From positions 310,001 through 374,000 of the forward strand of contig NZ_BSEC01000001.1 in NCBI RefSeq assembly GCF_027923385.1: 64,000 nt of DNA. The letters run 5' to 3'. The notes under the pieces are model-generated. The model ran no database searches. It was given only the letters and a program-made list of their open reading frames with translations, and was not told the DNA's origin. Positions 1-8,992 of this stretch are shown here, one piece after another. A program made the position numbers and the translations under genes. The DNA comes from Methylocystis echinoides. GTDB taxonomy: Bacteria; Pseudomonadota; Alphaproteobacteria; Rhizobiales; Beijerinckiaceae. Every line of letters begins with the position of its first letter. The stretch's first letter is position 1.

Positions 1-739
1 CCAGACCATCGGCGTCGAGCCGAAGAAACTGGCGCCGGGGGCGCCGGTCGACAGCCTCATTCCCAAATCACGCGAGGACGCGGAGCGCATTGCGCTGGCC
101 GAGCATCCGGTCATCCTCGCCGCCCTGCATGACGCCGACGCCGCCGACATCGACATCAAGGTGATCGAGGCCGATTTCATGCCGAAGCTCTCCGTCGTCG
201 GCAGCGCCTTCACCCAGACCGACGTCTCGGGCATCTACAACCGCAACGTCGGCGGCTATATCGGCGGGCGGCTCAACGTGCCCCTCTACGAAGGCGGGCT
301 CACCTCCTCGCAGGTGCGGGAGGCGAAAGAGCTCGCGGGCCAGCGGCGGCTCGACGTCGACGTCGCCCGCGCCGACGTTCTGGCCCTCATCCGCGCCAAT
401 TGGGGCGCGTTGCAGGCGGCCAAGACCCAGATCGCCGCCGCCCAGTCGCAGATCGCCGCCGCCGAGCGCGCGCTCTATGGCGTGCGCGAGGAGGCCAAGG
501 CCGGCCAGCGCACGACGCTCGATATTCTCAACGCCCAGCAGGAACTGCTCAACGCCCGCATCGGGCTGATCATCGCGCAGCGCGAGCGCGTGGTGGCGTC
601 CTACGCCGTGCTTTCCGCCATGGGGCGGCTGACGACGCAGACCCTCGGCCTCGACCCCATGGGCTACGATCCGTCGATCCATTTCGAGCAGGTGCGCGAT
701 CTCTGGGGCGGGACCGACACGCCCGACGCCGGGCGCTGA
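1..739 (+). CDS. tolC: TolC-family outer membrane efflux protein, C-terminal part
   Basis: This is the last ~245 residues of an outer-membrane channel protein of the TolC family, read from base 2; the start lies left of the window. TolC proteins form trimeric channels that connect inner-membrane exporters to the outside. Seen here: a run of long amphipathic, Ala/Gln/Arg-rich helices, a beta segment around YIGGRLNVPLYEGG, a second long coiled helix (AAKTQIAAAQSQIAAAE), and the typical RTTLDILNAQQELLNAR segment near the end. These match the second half of the TolC repeat. The protein ends in a short tail (GTDTPDAGR). Its partner exporter is not in the window, so the substrate is unknown. Confidence 0.85.
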   Translation, partial: QTIGVEPKKLAPGAPVDSLIPKSREDAERIALAEHPVILAALHDADAADIDIKVIEADFMPKLSVVGSAFTQTDVSGIYNRNVGGYIGGRLNVPLYEGGLTSSQVREAKELAGQRRLDVDVARADVLALIRANWGALQAAKTQIAAAQSQIAAAERALYGVREEAKAGQRTTLDILNAQQELLNARIGLIIAQRERVVASYAVLSAMGRLTTQTLGLDPMGYDPSIHFEQVRDLWGGTDTPDAGR

Positions 740-815
740 AGACTTTTGCCGCAAAGCATTTTACTCTCCCGCCCAATCGCCGGACAAACGGCGACGCAAC
801 GAAAGAGGAAACCCG

Positions 816-1295
816 ATGCGAGGCGTGTTCTTGAAATTGATGGCCGTAACGCTTGCCGTAACGCCGCTTGCGGCCGGACCGGCGCAGGCCTATTGCATGT
901 TCGGCTGCGATCCGACCGAGGATCACGCGAAACAGATTTTCGAGAATCTGCTCAAGCAGCGTTTCGACAAGCCGGCCAAGGTCGTCGAATTCAAGCAGAC
1001 CATGTCCGAGAAGCTCGAAATGCACGCCACGGGCGAGAAGGGCTTCGAGATCTTCTTCAACGCGAAGGCGCTCTTCCCCGAGGGCGCCAATCTCGAGTGC
1101 AAGCCCGACGCCGCCGGCGCATTCAAGGAAGGCTGCTCGCCGAGCAAGCATTACGTGACGGCGCCGCGCAACTCCGATCCCAAGGGCAAGCAATATGTCG
1201 CGCCCGGCGAGACGGTGCTCTTCGATGAGGAATACCGCTTCTACGAGGACCCCAAGGGCTGGAAGGGTCCCGACGGCAACGTCTATTCGCAGTAA
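816..1295 (+). CDS. secreted protein of unknown function
   Basis: A 159-residue protein with a clear Sec signal peptide: MRGVFLKLMAVTLAVTPLAAG and a cleavage site near PAQA-YC. I do not recognise a family. The mature part is charged and soluble with four cysteines (two in YCMFGCDP, one in LECKP, one in EGCSP), so disulfides in the periplasm are plausible. The C-terminal half is rich in aromatic and acidic residues (LFDEEYRFYEDPKGW). The start is supported by the purine-rich AAAGAGGAAA before ATG. It lies 76 bp after the tolC-like gene on the same strand and is followed by a bidirectional terminator. Could be an envelope protein; function unknown. Confidence 0.7.
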   Translation: MRGVFLKLMAVTLAVTPLAAGPAQAYCMFGCDPTEDHAKQIFENLLKQRFDKPAKVVEFKQTMSEKLEMHATGEKGFEIFFNAKALFPEGANLECKPDAAGAFKEGCSPSKHYVTAPRNSDPKGKQYVAPGETVLFDEEYRFYEDPKGWKGPDGNVYSQ

Positions 1296-1379
1296 CGTCC
1301 GGGCGATGCGCTGCTCGCCTCGCGCGCGGGGCGAGCGGCAAATCCCGACAGCGCACCGTCAGGCGGCGCAAAAAATTAT

Positions 1380-1413
1380 GGGCGCGCAGAAACTGCGCGC
1401 CCGAAGCTTTTTT
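1380..1413. terminator. bidirectional intrinsic terminator
   Basis: A perfect 10-bp stem (GGGCGCGCAG pairing with CTGCGCGCCC) around an AAA loop at 1380-1402, followed by a run of six T at 1408-1413. A run of A at 1370-1375 on the other side serves the opposite strand. It lies between the convergent genes ending at 1295 (+) and 1446 (-). Confidence 0.85.
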
Positions 1414-1445
1414 CGTCTCTTTGTAAGAGAGGAAACCCGCCGATC

Positions 1446-1688
1446 TTACTTCAGCAGGCTGCTGTTCTGCGGGCAGCCGGCCTTCTCGTTGCAGGCCTGG
1501 AAGTTGGCGCGGAGCTCGGCCTTGTCAGCGCCGTAGTTCTGGGCGCGGGAGAGATACTCGTCGTAGCACTTGGACGCGGCCGCAGCCTGCTTGTCCTCGT
1601 CAGCCTTGCGGGTGTCGCAATCGGCGAAAGCCGGGGTCATCATGCCGGCAAACAGGGCCGCCGCCGCAACAAAGGCGAATTTGTTCAT
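1446..1688 (-). CDS. small secreted Cys-containing protein (paralogue A)
   Basis: An 80-residue protein with a signal peptide (MNKFAFVAAAALFAGMMTPAFA, cleavage before DCD) and a short mature domain holding four cysteines. It ends in CPQNSSLLK. The protein encoded at 2033-2266 shares the layout: signal peptide, SCDT/DCDT start, acidic stretch, ASKCxDxxL, central helix, and a CPQNS terminus. The two are therefore tandem paralogues. No characterised family is recognised. The mature part looks like a small helical hairpin stapled by disulfides, acting in the periplasm or outside the cell. The ribosome-binding site GAGGAAACGACC precedes the ATG. Confidence 0.7.
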   Translation of the reverse strand: MNKFAFVAAAALFAGMMTPAFADCDTRKADEDKQAAAASKCYDEYLSRAQNYGADKAELRANFQACNEKAGCPQNSSLLK

Positions 1689-2032
1689 CTGGTCGTTTCC
1701 TCTTCTTCGTCATTTTCGGCTAGTCGCTTGCGCTGGGCAGAACCCTCCCGCCGATAACAGTAGCGGCCCCTCGTAACGCGCGAAGCGGGGGAACGATGGG
1801 GGAAGAAAGCGCCGGAGTCAATTGCATGCCAGTGCGACAATCGCGCTTGGAGCCAACTGCGGATAAAACCGGCGACGTCTTCTTTCTGTTTGAATAGACA
1901 AGGGATCAGCGCCGCGGCGCCCGATTCCGCGTCATCGCCCGAAGCCGCTCAAAACAGTGGCGAGCCGAAAAAATAAGGGCGCGCCGAAAGCGCGCCCCAT
2001 GGTCGTTGCTCCCGGTCGGGAACAGGCTCGGC
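1689..2032. other. 344-bp intergenic region between two tandem paralogues
   Basis: No credible gene. It holds the promoter region of the protein encoded at 1446-1688 and, at its right end, the terminator of the upstream paralogue (1968-1997). Nothing else is recognised. Confidence 0.5.
1968..1997 (-). terminator. intrinsic terminator of the 2033-2266 gene
   Basis: Perfect 8-bp stem GGGCGCGC / GCGCGCCC (1977-1984 with 1990-1997) around a CGAAA loop. On the minus strand it is followed by TTATTTTTT. It sits 35 bp downstream of the stop codon of the small secreted protein gene. Confidence 0.85.
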
Positions 2033-2266
2033 TCAGAGGCCCTTCGAGTTCTGCGGGCAGCCGCACTTCTCGTCGCAGGCCTTCTTGGCTTCCTTGACCT
2101 TCGACATGTCGGCGGTCCAGCCCTGCTGATCCTTCAGAAAAGCGTCTTCGCACTTGGAAGCGCAGACGGCCTGATCGTCTTCGGCATGGGTGTCGCAGCT
2201 GGCAAACGCCGGGGCGGTCATCGCCGCAAACATCGCGATCGCCGTGGCAATGGAGAACTTCTTCAT
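2033..2266 (-). CDS. small secreted Cys-rich protein (paralogue B)
   Basis: A 77-residue protein with a signal peptide (MKKFSIATAIAMFAAMTAPAFA, cleavage before SCD). The ~55-residue mature chain has six cysteines: SCDT, a CxxxC (VCASKC), and CDEKCGCPQNS near the end. The gene encoded at 1446-1688 is a four-cysteine sister copy; the CxxxC and CxC positions are partly lost there. The spacing suggests two helices pinned by disulfides, possibly with metal binding through the CxC motif. No known family is recognised. It has its own terminator and AGGAAACCTGAGG before the ATG. Confidence 0.7.
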   Translation of the reverse strand: MKKFSIATAIAMFAAMTAPAFASCDTHAEDDQAVCASKCEDAFLKDQQGWTADMSKVKEAKKACDEKCGCPQNSKGL

Positions 2267-2415
2267 CCTCAGGTTTCCTCTGTGCTTCCGTCTTGTTTTT
2301 ATGAGACCCGCGCGCGCCGCGCGCCGCCCTTCTCGGCGGCGCGCAAGCGTTTATGCGCGAGCGCTACGGAAGATGTCTTATCGAAACTGGGCCGTCAACG
2401 CGCCGGAAGGGCGCG

Positions 2416-5115
2416 TTACGAGGCAAGTTGTCGCAGGACGTAGGGCAAAATGCCGCCGTTACGGAAATATTCCAGTTCGTCCAGCGTATCGATGCGCAGG
2501 AGCAGCGGCGTCGAGATGGTCCTGCCATCGGGGAAGGTGATCTCCGCGACGAGCGTCTGGCGCGGCGCGAGCCCCGCCTCGAGCCCGCGAATGGCGACCG
2601 TCTCCGCGCCGGTGAGGCCGAGCGTCGCCCAGCTCGTTCCCGCTTCGAAGGTCAGCGGCAGCACGCCCATGCCGACGAGATTGGAGCGGTGGATGCGCTC
2701 GAAGCTCTGCGCGATGACGGCGCGCACGCCGAGCAGCGCCGTGCCCTTCGCCGCCCAGTCGCGCGACGAGCCATTGCCATATTCGGCGCCCGCGAAGACG
2801 ACGAGCGGCTTGCCCTCGGCCTGATAGCGCATGGCGGCGTCATAGATCGAAAGGGTCTCGCCGCCGGGATAGAATTTCGTCAGCCCGCCTTCCGGCACGA
2901 CGCCGTCGGCGCCCTTCATCATGTTATTCTTGATGCGGATATTGGCGAAAGTGCCGCGCATCATGACTTCGTGATTGCCGCGCCGCGTGCCGTACTGATT
3001 GAAGTCCGCCTGCGCCACGCCGTGATCCATCAGCCATTTGCCTGCGGGCGAGGCGGCCTTGATCGAGCCCGCCGGCGAGATGTGGTCGGTGGTGATCTTG
3101 TCGCCGAAGAGGGCGAGAACGCTCGCGCCGACAATGTCCTTCACGGGCTTCGGGGCTTTGGTGAGGCCGACGAAATAGGGCGGGTTGCGCACATAGGTCG
3201 AGTCATCGTCCCAGGCGTAGGTTTCGCTCTCCGGCGCCGCCACCGCGCGCCAGTGTTCGTCGCCTACAAAGACATTTGCATAGGTGTCGCGATAGAGTTC
3301 GCGCGTCACATTCTCGCGGATGAAGGCGTCGATCTCGGCGTTCTTCGGCCAGATGTCGCGCAGATAGACCGGCTTGCCGTCCGCGCCCGTCCCCAGCGGC
3401 TCTTTGGTCAGGTCGATGGCGACCGTGCCGGCGAGCGCGAAGGCGACCACGAGGGGCGGCGAGGCGAGATAATTCGCCTGCACGTCCGGATTCACGCGGC
3501 CCTCGAAATTGCGGTTGCCGGAAAGCACCGAAGCGGCGACGAGGTCATGGGCGTTGATGGTCTTCGACACCGGCGCCGGCAGCGGGCCGGAATTGCCGAT
3601 GCAGGTCGTGCAGCCGAAACCGACGAGATTGAAGCCCAGTTCGTCGAGCGACTTCTGCAGGCCGGAATTCGCCAGATACTGCCCGACGACCTGGCTTCCC
3701 GGCGCGAGCGAGGTCTTCACCCAGGGCTTGACCTTCAACCCCTTGGCCACGGCGTTGCGGGCCAGGAGGCCGGCGCCGATCAGCACGCTCGGATTGGAGG
3801 TGTTGGTGCAGGAGGTGATGGCGGCGATGACCACGTCGCCATGGCCGAGGTCGTAATTCGTCCCCTCGACCTTGTGACGCGGGCCGAGCCCGCCGTCCTT
3901 CTTGTATTCGCCGGCGAGCGCCGTCTCGAACGCCTTGCCGATTTCCTCGAGCGCGACGCGGCCCTCCGGTCGCTTCGGCCCGGCGAGGGAGGGTTTCACC
4001 TCGGCGAGATCGAGCGCCAGCGTGTCGGTGAATTCCGGATCGGGCGAGGCGGCGCTGCGCAGCATGCCCTGCGCCTGCGTATAGGCCTCGATCAGCGCGA
4101 TGCGGTCGGCGGCGCGACCCGATGTGTTGAGATAGGCGAGCGTCTCGGCGTCGACGGGGAAGAAACCGCAGGTCGCGCCATATTCCGGCGCCATGTTGGC
4201 GATGGTGGCGCGATCGGCCAGCGACAGATGATTGAGGCCCTCGCCGTAGAATTCGACGAATTTGCCGACCACGCCCTTTTTGCGCAGCATTTGCGTGACG
4301 GTGAGCACCACGTCGGTGGCGGTGACGCCCTCCTTCGGCGAGCCGGCAAGGCGGAAGCCGATCACTTCCGGCGCCAGCATGGAGAGCGGCTGGCCGAGCA
4401 TGGCGGCCTCCGCCTCGATGCCGCCGACGCCCCAGCCGAGCACGGCGAGACCATTGACCATGGTGGTGTGCGAATCCGTGCCCACCAGCGTGTCGGGATA
4501 GGCGACCTCGACGCCATCCTCGGCGCGGGTCCAGACGGTCTGGGCCAGATATTCCAGATTGACCTGGTGGCAGATGCCCGTGCCCGGCGGCACGACGCGG
4601 AAATTGTCGAAGGCCGATTGGCCCCATTTCAGGAAGCGGTAACGCTCGCCATTGCGCTGATATTCGAGTTCGACATTCTGATCGAAGGCCTTGGGCGTGC
4701 CGAATTCGTCGACGATCACCGAATGGTCGATCACGAGATCGACCGGCACCAGCGGATTGATCTTCTGCGCGCTGCCGCCCAGGGCGACGAAAGCGTCGCG
4801 CATGGCGGCGAGATCGACCACGGCGGGGACGCCGGTGAAATCCTGCATGAGCACGCGGGCCGGCCGGAAGGCGATCTCACGCTCCGTCTTGCCCTTTTCG
4901 GTGAGCCATTTGGCGAAGTCGCGGATCGTGTCCTTGGTGACCCAGCGGCCGTCCTCGTTGCGCAGCAGATTTTCGAGCACGACCTTGAGGGAGTAGGGCA
5001 GGCGCGAAACGCCGTCGAGGCCGTTGGCCTCCGCCGCCTTCAGGGAGAAATAGTCATAGGTCTTGTCCCCCACGACGAGCTTCTGGCGGGACTTGAAACT
5101 ATCGACTGAGGTCAT
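2416..5115 (-). CDS. acnA: aconitate hydratase A
   Basis: Cytosolic [4Fe-4S] enzyme that interconverts citrate and isocitrate in the TCA cycle. The 899-residue length fits the AcnA/IRP-type family. Visible marks: the N-terminal [53 protein letters not shown] block (here [12 protein letters not shown]), the Fe-S ligands in [10 protein letters not shown] and [12 protein letters not shown], and the C-terminal swivel domain with [19 protein letters not shown] and [14 protein letters not shown]. The ATG is preceded by GGATCTCTCC. It is transcribed alone; the gene to its left is a terminator-bounded small secreted protein. A TTTCTAGAAA palindrome lies 37 bp upstream. Confidence 0.97.
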   Translation of the reverse strand: MTSVDSFKSRQKLVVGDKTYDYFSLKAAEANGLDGVSRLPYSLKVVLENLLRNEDGRWVTKDTIRDFAKWLTEKGKTEREIAFRPARVLMQDFTGVPAVVDLAAMRDAFVALGGSAQKINPLVPVDLVIDHSVIVDEFGTPKAFDQNVELEYQRNGERYRFLKWGQSAFDNFRVVPPGTGICHQVNLEYLAQTVWTRAEDGVEVAYPDTLVGTDSHTTMVNGLAVLGWGVGGIEAEAAMLGQPLSMLAPEVIGFRLAGSPKEGVTATDVVLTVTQMLRKKGVVGKFVEFYGEGLNHLSLADRATIANMAPEYGATCGFFPVDAETLAYLNTSGRAADRIALIEAYTQAQGMLRSAASPDPEFTDTLALDLAEVKPSLAGPKRPEGRVALEEIGKAFETALAGEYKKDGGLGPRHKVEGTNYDLGHGDVVIAAITSCTNTSNPSVLIGAGLLARNAVAKGLKVKPWVKTSLAPGSQVVGQYLANSGLQKSLDELGFNLVGFGCTTCIGNSGPLPAPVSKTINAHDLVAASVLSGNRNFEGRVNPDVQANYLASPPLVVAFALAGTVAIDLTKEPLGTGADGKPVYLRDIWPKNAEIDAFIRENVTRELYRDTYANVFVGDEHWRAVAAPESETYAWDDDSTYVRNPPYFVGLTKAPKPVKDIVGASVLALFGDKITTDHISPAGSIKAASPAGKWLMDHGVAQADFNQYGTRRGNHEVMMRGTFANIRIKNNMMKGADGVVPEGGLTKFYPGGETLSIYDAAMRYQAEGKPLVVFAGAEYGNGSSRDWAAKGTALLGVRAVIAQSFERIHRSNLVGMGVLPLTFEAGTSWATLGLTGAETVAIRGLEAGLAPRQTLVAEITFPDGRTISTPLLLRIDTLDELEYFRNGGILPYVLRQLAS

Positions 5116-5151
5116 GGAGAGATCCTTGCAGGCAAAAAGGCGGGCGCCGCC

Positions 5152-5161
5152 TTTCTAGAAA
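5152..5161. promoter_or_regulatory. 10-bp palindrome upstream of acnA
   Basis: TTTCTAGAAA, a perfect palindrome 37 bp before the acnA start. A partial match (TTTCTAGAG, 18491-18499) lies 24 bp upstream of fabA, next to irr. It could be an operator for an iron regulator, since aconitase and Irr both relate to iron status, but the sequence is not a full match to any box I know. Low confidence. Confidence 0.25.
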
Positions 5162-5292
5162 ATTCCGTGCCATGGGCACAAGCGGCCTCTTCAGCCGGAT
5201 AACTGGGTCGACCTGCCCAAAAGGACAGCAATGGTCCTCCTGGACAATCGACGACGGGCGGGCGCGCTGTGCGCGCCACGCGGCGGCGGGCC

Positions 5293-6756
5293 TCAGGAAT
5301 CAGCCTCGGCCGGCGCCGGGCCATGGCGACGCTCGCCGCGCAGGGGCAGTTCCTCCATCCGCGCCATGAAGGCGAAGGAGAGCGCCATGCAGACCGCAAG
5401 GGCTGCGAAAACCAGCCGGAAACTGCCGTTGAGCCTTAGTAATTCCTCGGGGGTGATCCGCGCCTCGGCGATATAGGCGGCGCGGCCGCCGCCGAGCGCA
5501 AGCGCCGCGAACAGGGCGACGATCACCGACGATCCGAGCTGGCGGAAGAATTGGGTCGTCGCCGTCGCCGTGCCCAAATCGCGGGCAAGCACGGCGTTCT
5601 GCACCGAGACCGTCGCCACCGGCAGCATCGCGCCGACCCCGAAATTCACGACGATCAGCAGGATGTTGAGAACCGTGAAGGAGACGGCGCCGATCTGCCA
5701 GGCGGCGAGCGCGGCGGCGACCGCCCCGACGCCGAGACCGGCGAGCGGCAGGGTCTTGTAATGGGTCAGCGTCGACATCATCCGGCCCGAGAGGGTCGCC
5801 CCGGCGACCGTCGCCGCCATCAGCGGGATCAGCACGAGGCCCGAATCATGGGCGCTGAGCCCCATGCCGACCTCGTAATAGATCGGCATCACCACCGAGA
5901 GCGCGACAAAGGCGCCGAGGCCGAAGGAGCTGGAGACGATGGCGTCGCGCACGATGCGCAGGCTCAGGATGCGCATCGGGATGAGCGGCTCTTCGGCCGT
6001 CCGCGTGCGCCAGGCGAAGCCGGCCCAGAACAGGGCCGAGAGCGCAAGAAGGCCGAGGATCGGCGCCGAGGCCCAGGGGTAGCGATTGCCGCCCCAGCTC
6101 AGCCCCAGCACCAGCGCCCCCGACGCCGTGATGAGCAGAGCGGCGCCGGCGTAATCGACGCTGTGCGGATGGCGGCGCTCCGGCAGGCGCTTCAGCCGCG
6201 CATTGGTGATGAGCAAGGCGGCGAGGCCGAGCGGGAGATTGATCCAGAAGATCAGCGACCAGTGCAGATATTGCGCGAAATAGCCGCCCAGCGCCGGCCC
6301 GGCGACGCTGGAGGTGATGAAGACGGCGGCGAAATAGGTCTGATAGCGCCCGCGTTCGCGCGGCGAGACGAGATCGGCGACGATGGTCTGGGCCAGCGAG
6401 ATCAGTCCCCCGCCGCCCAGCCCCTGCGCCGCCCGCGCGGCGGCCAGCGCGGTGATGCTCGGTGCCAGCGCGCAGGCGATCGAGCCCAGGATGAAGATCA
6501 CGAGGCCGACGAGCAGCACGATCCGGCGTCCGTAGACATCGGCGAATTTGCCATAGAGCGGCGTCACCACCGTCGCGGCGATGAGATAGGCGGTGACGAT
6601 CCAGGGCAGGTTCTGCGGCTCGCCGAGGTCCGCGCCAATGGTCGGCATGGCGGTGACGACGATGGTCTGGTCCAGCGCCGAGAGCAGCATGGCGAGGCCA
6701 AGTCCAACCATCACCTGCCGCATGTCGGCAGGGGGTTGCGTCACGGCGGCTGTCAT
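5293..6756 (-). CDS. MFS drug efflux transporter, DHA2 (14-TMS) type
   Basis: Inner-membrane proton-driven exporter. The 487-residue protein has about 14 hydrophobic segments. It carries the DHA2 marks: GLAMLLSALDQTIVVTAMPTI in TM1, YLIAATVVTPLYGKFADVYGRR (motif A) after TM2, and GLGGGGLISLAQTIVADLVSPRERGRYQ between TM4 and TM5. I chose the ATG at 6756 because the chain upstream of it is Arg/Pro-rich with no homology character, while the helix begins soon after MTAAVTQPPADMRQ. No HlyD-type partner or outer membrane gene is adjacent, so it probably exports small toxic compounds alone. Substrate unknown. Confidence 0.9.
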   Translation of the reverse strand: MTAAVTQPPADMRQVMVGLGLAMLLSALDQTIVVTAMPTIGADLGEPQNLPWIVTAYLIAATVVTPLYGKFADVYGRRIVLLVGLVIFILGSIACALAPSITALAAARAAQGLGGGGLISLAQTIVADLVSPRERGRYQTYFAAVFITSSVAGPALGGYFAQYLHWSLIFWINLPLGLAALLITNARLKRLPERRHPHSVDYAGAALLITASGALVLGLSWGGNRYPWASAPILGLLALSALFWAGFAWRTRTAEEPLIPMRILSLRIVRDAIVSSSFGLGAFVALSVVMPIYYEVGMGLSAHDSGLVLIPLMAATVAGATLSGRMMSTLTHYKTLPLAGLGVGAVAAALAAWQIGAVSFTVLNILLIVVNFGVGAMLPVATVSVQNAVLARDLGTATATTQFFRQLGSSVIVALFAALALGGGRAAYIAEARITPEELLRLNGSFRLVFAALAVCMALSFAFMARMEELPLRGERRHGPAPAEADS

Positions 6757-6912
6757 GGCGGGGGCGACCTTGGCTCGAAGACTGTCGCGCTGCTTGTACC
6801 CTATCGCGGCGCGGGGGCAAACGCCGGGCCGCGCCAATCTGCGGCGGCTCAGGCCAATCGGCGCGCCGCGTTTCGGGCGTGGACATAAAGGCGATGCCAA
6901 AATTCAAACGAA

Positions 6913-8517
6913 TCACGGCTCCGCCTTTTCGATCACGCGCAGGAATGTCCGGGCGTCCATGACATCCGCCAGCAGGGGATCGTCCGCCCGTTTCGGCCGG
7001 CCCCGGGCGATCTCGCGCAGCGTCGCGTCGCTGGCGATCCGGCGCGCCGCAATGCGATATTTGCGGGCGAGCGCCGCCCGCTCGCTTTCGAGCGCCCGCA
7101 ACAGCCGCATCTCGTCGACCGTGAGGCGCAGCGGTTCGGCCGCCGGCGCGACGGCGTCCGGCAGCGGCGCCGCGGCGGGCGCCGGATCGGACGGGGGCTC
7201 GTCGACAGGCGCCGCCGAATAGCGCAGCAGACGGCTTTCGGCGGCCGCGCGCCAGCCCAGAAGCCGCGCCCCGAGACGGCGGCCCAGGGCGAGCGGGCCG
7301 CCCCGGCAATGGTCGCATGCGCCGCAGGGCGCGCTCGCCTCGCCGAATTCGGCGAGGAGGGTCTGGAAGCGGCAGGCGGGCGTCACGCAGAGCCGCGCCA
7401 TGGCCCTGCGGCGCGCATAGGCGCCGGCGGCGGCTTCGTTTTCCGGATCGATTTCCGGCGCGCCCCACCGCAGCGCCAGTTCGCGCGGCGTGAACAGGGT
7501 CAGCGTCCGCGCTGGCGCACCGTCGCGTCCGGCGCGGCCGATCTCCTGATAATAGCCCTCGATCGACGTCGGCGGATCGGCGTGGACGATGAAGCGCACA
7601 TCCGCCTTGTCGACGCCCATGCCGAAGGCGATGGTCGCCACCATGACGACGCCCTTTCTCTCGAAAAAAGCGTCCTGATGGGCGGCCCGCGTGTAGGCGT
7701 CGAGACCGGCGTGATAGGGCAGGGCGTCGACGCCCTGCCGCGCGAGATCGGCGGCGAGCGCGTCGGCCATGCGGCGGGAGCCGCAGTAGACGATCCCGCT
7801 TTCCTGCGCCCGCCCGATGAAAGCGGTGATCTGCTTGACGCCCGGCCGCTTGCGGGCGAAGGCGAGCGCGAGATTGGGCCGCGCGAAAGATCGCAGGAAA
7901 ATCTCCGGTTCGCGCGCGAACAGCACGCGGGCGATGTCGGCGCGTGTGCGCGGCCCGGCGGTGGCGGTGACGGCGAGCACCGGCGCGCCCAGTTTTCGCG
8001 CGATCTCGCCCAGTTCGCGATAGTCGGGGCGGAAGTCGTGGCCCCAGTGCGACACGCAATGCGCCTCGTCCACGGCGAAAAGCGTCACCCGGTTTTTGCG
8101 CAGCAGATTCTGCGTTCCCTCCTGCGCGAGCCGCTCCGGCGAGACATACAGAAGGCGCGCGCGGCCGGTCGAGACCGCGTCGATCGCAGCCATCGCCTCG
8201 TCGTCCTCCTGCGCGGAATGCAGCGCCACGGCCGGAACGCCCTTGTCGGCGAGCGCGCGAAGCTGGTCGCGCATCAGCGCGATCAGGGGCGAGGCGACCA
8301 CGACAAGGCCCGGGCCCGCCGCCGCGGGGAGCTGATAGAGCAGCGACTTGCCCGAGCCCGTCGGCATGACGGCGAGCGCGTCTCGCCCGGCGAGCACGGC
8401 CGCGATCACTTCCGCCTGACCCGGCAGGAAATCCGCGAAACCGAATTTGCTGCGCAGCAATTGCCGCGCGGCGTCGGGACCATGCTGCGAAAGAATGTCG
8501 CTGTCGTCCCGGCGCAT
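6913..8517 (-). CDS. recQ: ATP-dependent DNA helicase RecQ
   Basis: 3'-5' superfamily 2 helicase for recombination and fork repair. The 534-residue chain carries Walker A MPTGSGKS (residues 51-58), DEAH at 150-153 (FAVDEAHCVSHWGHDFRPDY), the helicase C domain with IAFGMGVDKADVRFIVHAD and YYQEIGRAGRDG, a Zn-binding region (CVTPACRFQ...CGACDHC), and a C-terminal HRDC-like helical domain (MRLLRALESERAALARKY). It is shorter than the ~600-residue norm because the winged-helix region between the zinc site and HRDC is reduced and replaced by a Pro/Ala linker. The ATG overlaps the stop codon of the upstream gene (TGATG), indicating translational coupling. Confidence 0.95.
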   Translation of the reverse strand: MRRDDSDILSQHGPDAARQLLRSKFGFADFLPGQAEVIAAVLAGRDALAVMPTGSGKSLLYQLPAAAGPGLVVVASPLIALMRDQLRALADKGVPAVALHSAQEDDEAMAAIDAVSTGRARLLYVSPERLAQEGTQNLLRKNRVTLFAVDEAHCVSHWGHDFRPDYRELGEIARKLGAPVLAVTATAGPRTRADIARVLFAREPEIFLRSFARPNLALAFARKRPGVKQITAFIGRAQESGIVYCGSRRMADALAADLARQGVDALPYHAGLDAYTRAAHQDAFFERKGVVMVATIAFGMGVDKADVRFIVHADPPTSIEGYYQEIGRAGRDGAPARTLTLFTPRELALRWGAPEIDPENEAAAGAYARRRAMARLCVTPACRFQTLLAEFGEASAPCGACDHCRGGPLALGRRLGARLLGWRAAAESRLLRYSAAPVDEPPSDPAPAAAPLPDAVAPAAEPLRLTVDEMRLLRALESERAALARKYRIAARRIASDATLREIARGRPKRADDPLLADVMDARTFLRVIEKAEP

Positions 8518-8822
8518 CAGGCAGACGTGGCCAGCAGCGCGGCGGCGATGTCGGCCCATTCCGCGTCGAGAGACCCCTGTTGCGGCGGCTTGCCGGCCCG
8601 CGCATACCAGTAGCGCGCATTGTCGAGATCGCCCTCCTTGCGGTGCAAATAGGCGTGAACCCACATGCTGGGCGCATCGTCGCGCACATCGACGCATGCG
8701 TGCGCGCCCGCCCAGTCGCCTTGCGCGTCGAGCCAGAGCGCGCGCAGCGGCGGATCGGCGGGCGGCGGGCCGCCGGTCGCAATGGCGGCGCGGAAACGGG
8801 CGAGCGTTCCAGTCACGGGCAA
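8517..8822 (-). CDS. small TPR-like helical protein upstream of recQ
   Basis: A 101-residue soluble protein translated just before recQ and overlapping it by one base. The sequence LRALWLDAQGDWAGAHACVD followed by HAYLHRKEGDLDNARYWYARAG reads as two TPR-like helical hairpins (W..A..W, G..A..YWYARAG). I know it only as a conserved hypothetical protein of this group. Coupling to recQ may be operonic convenience; a role in DNA repair is not shown by the sequence. Confidence 0.7.
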   Translation of the reverse strand: MPVTGTLARFRAAIATGGPPPADPPLRALWLDAQGDWAGAHACVDVRDDAPSMWVHAYLHRKEGDLDNARYWYARAGKPPQQGSLDAEWADIAAALLATSA

Positions 8823-8992
8823 GCCTCTCGGTCGAGCTTAACGCGATATTTAGCAGCTCTGCCGCCAAATGCGGCCCGGCCGGCGGATTTCTGCGTCGGC
8901 CCGCCTTGCCAAAACGGGCGGCATGAGGCCGCGCGAAACCCGGACATGATGTCGACAGACGTGGACTGCGGCAATGCTCCGGAAGGATCGCC

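Noticed and set aside
2319-2344. 10-bp perfect hairpin as terminator of acnA
   Set aside because: Stem GCGCGCCGCC / GGCGGCGCGC is real, but no T-run follows on the minus strand; GC-rich chance pairing cannot be excluded.
2353-5109. A 918-codon open frame opposite acnA
   Set aside because: Low-complexity His/Arg/Asp composition typical of antisense frames; aconitase motifs are intact on the other strand.
5846-8782. A 978-codon minus-strand frame overlapping recQ and the MFS gene
   Set aside because: Out-of-frame copy of both genes, Arg-rich and without motifs.
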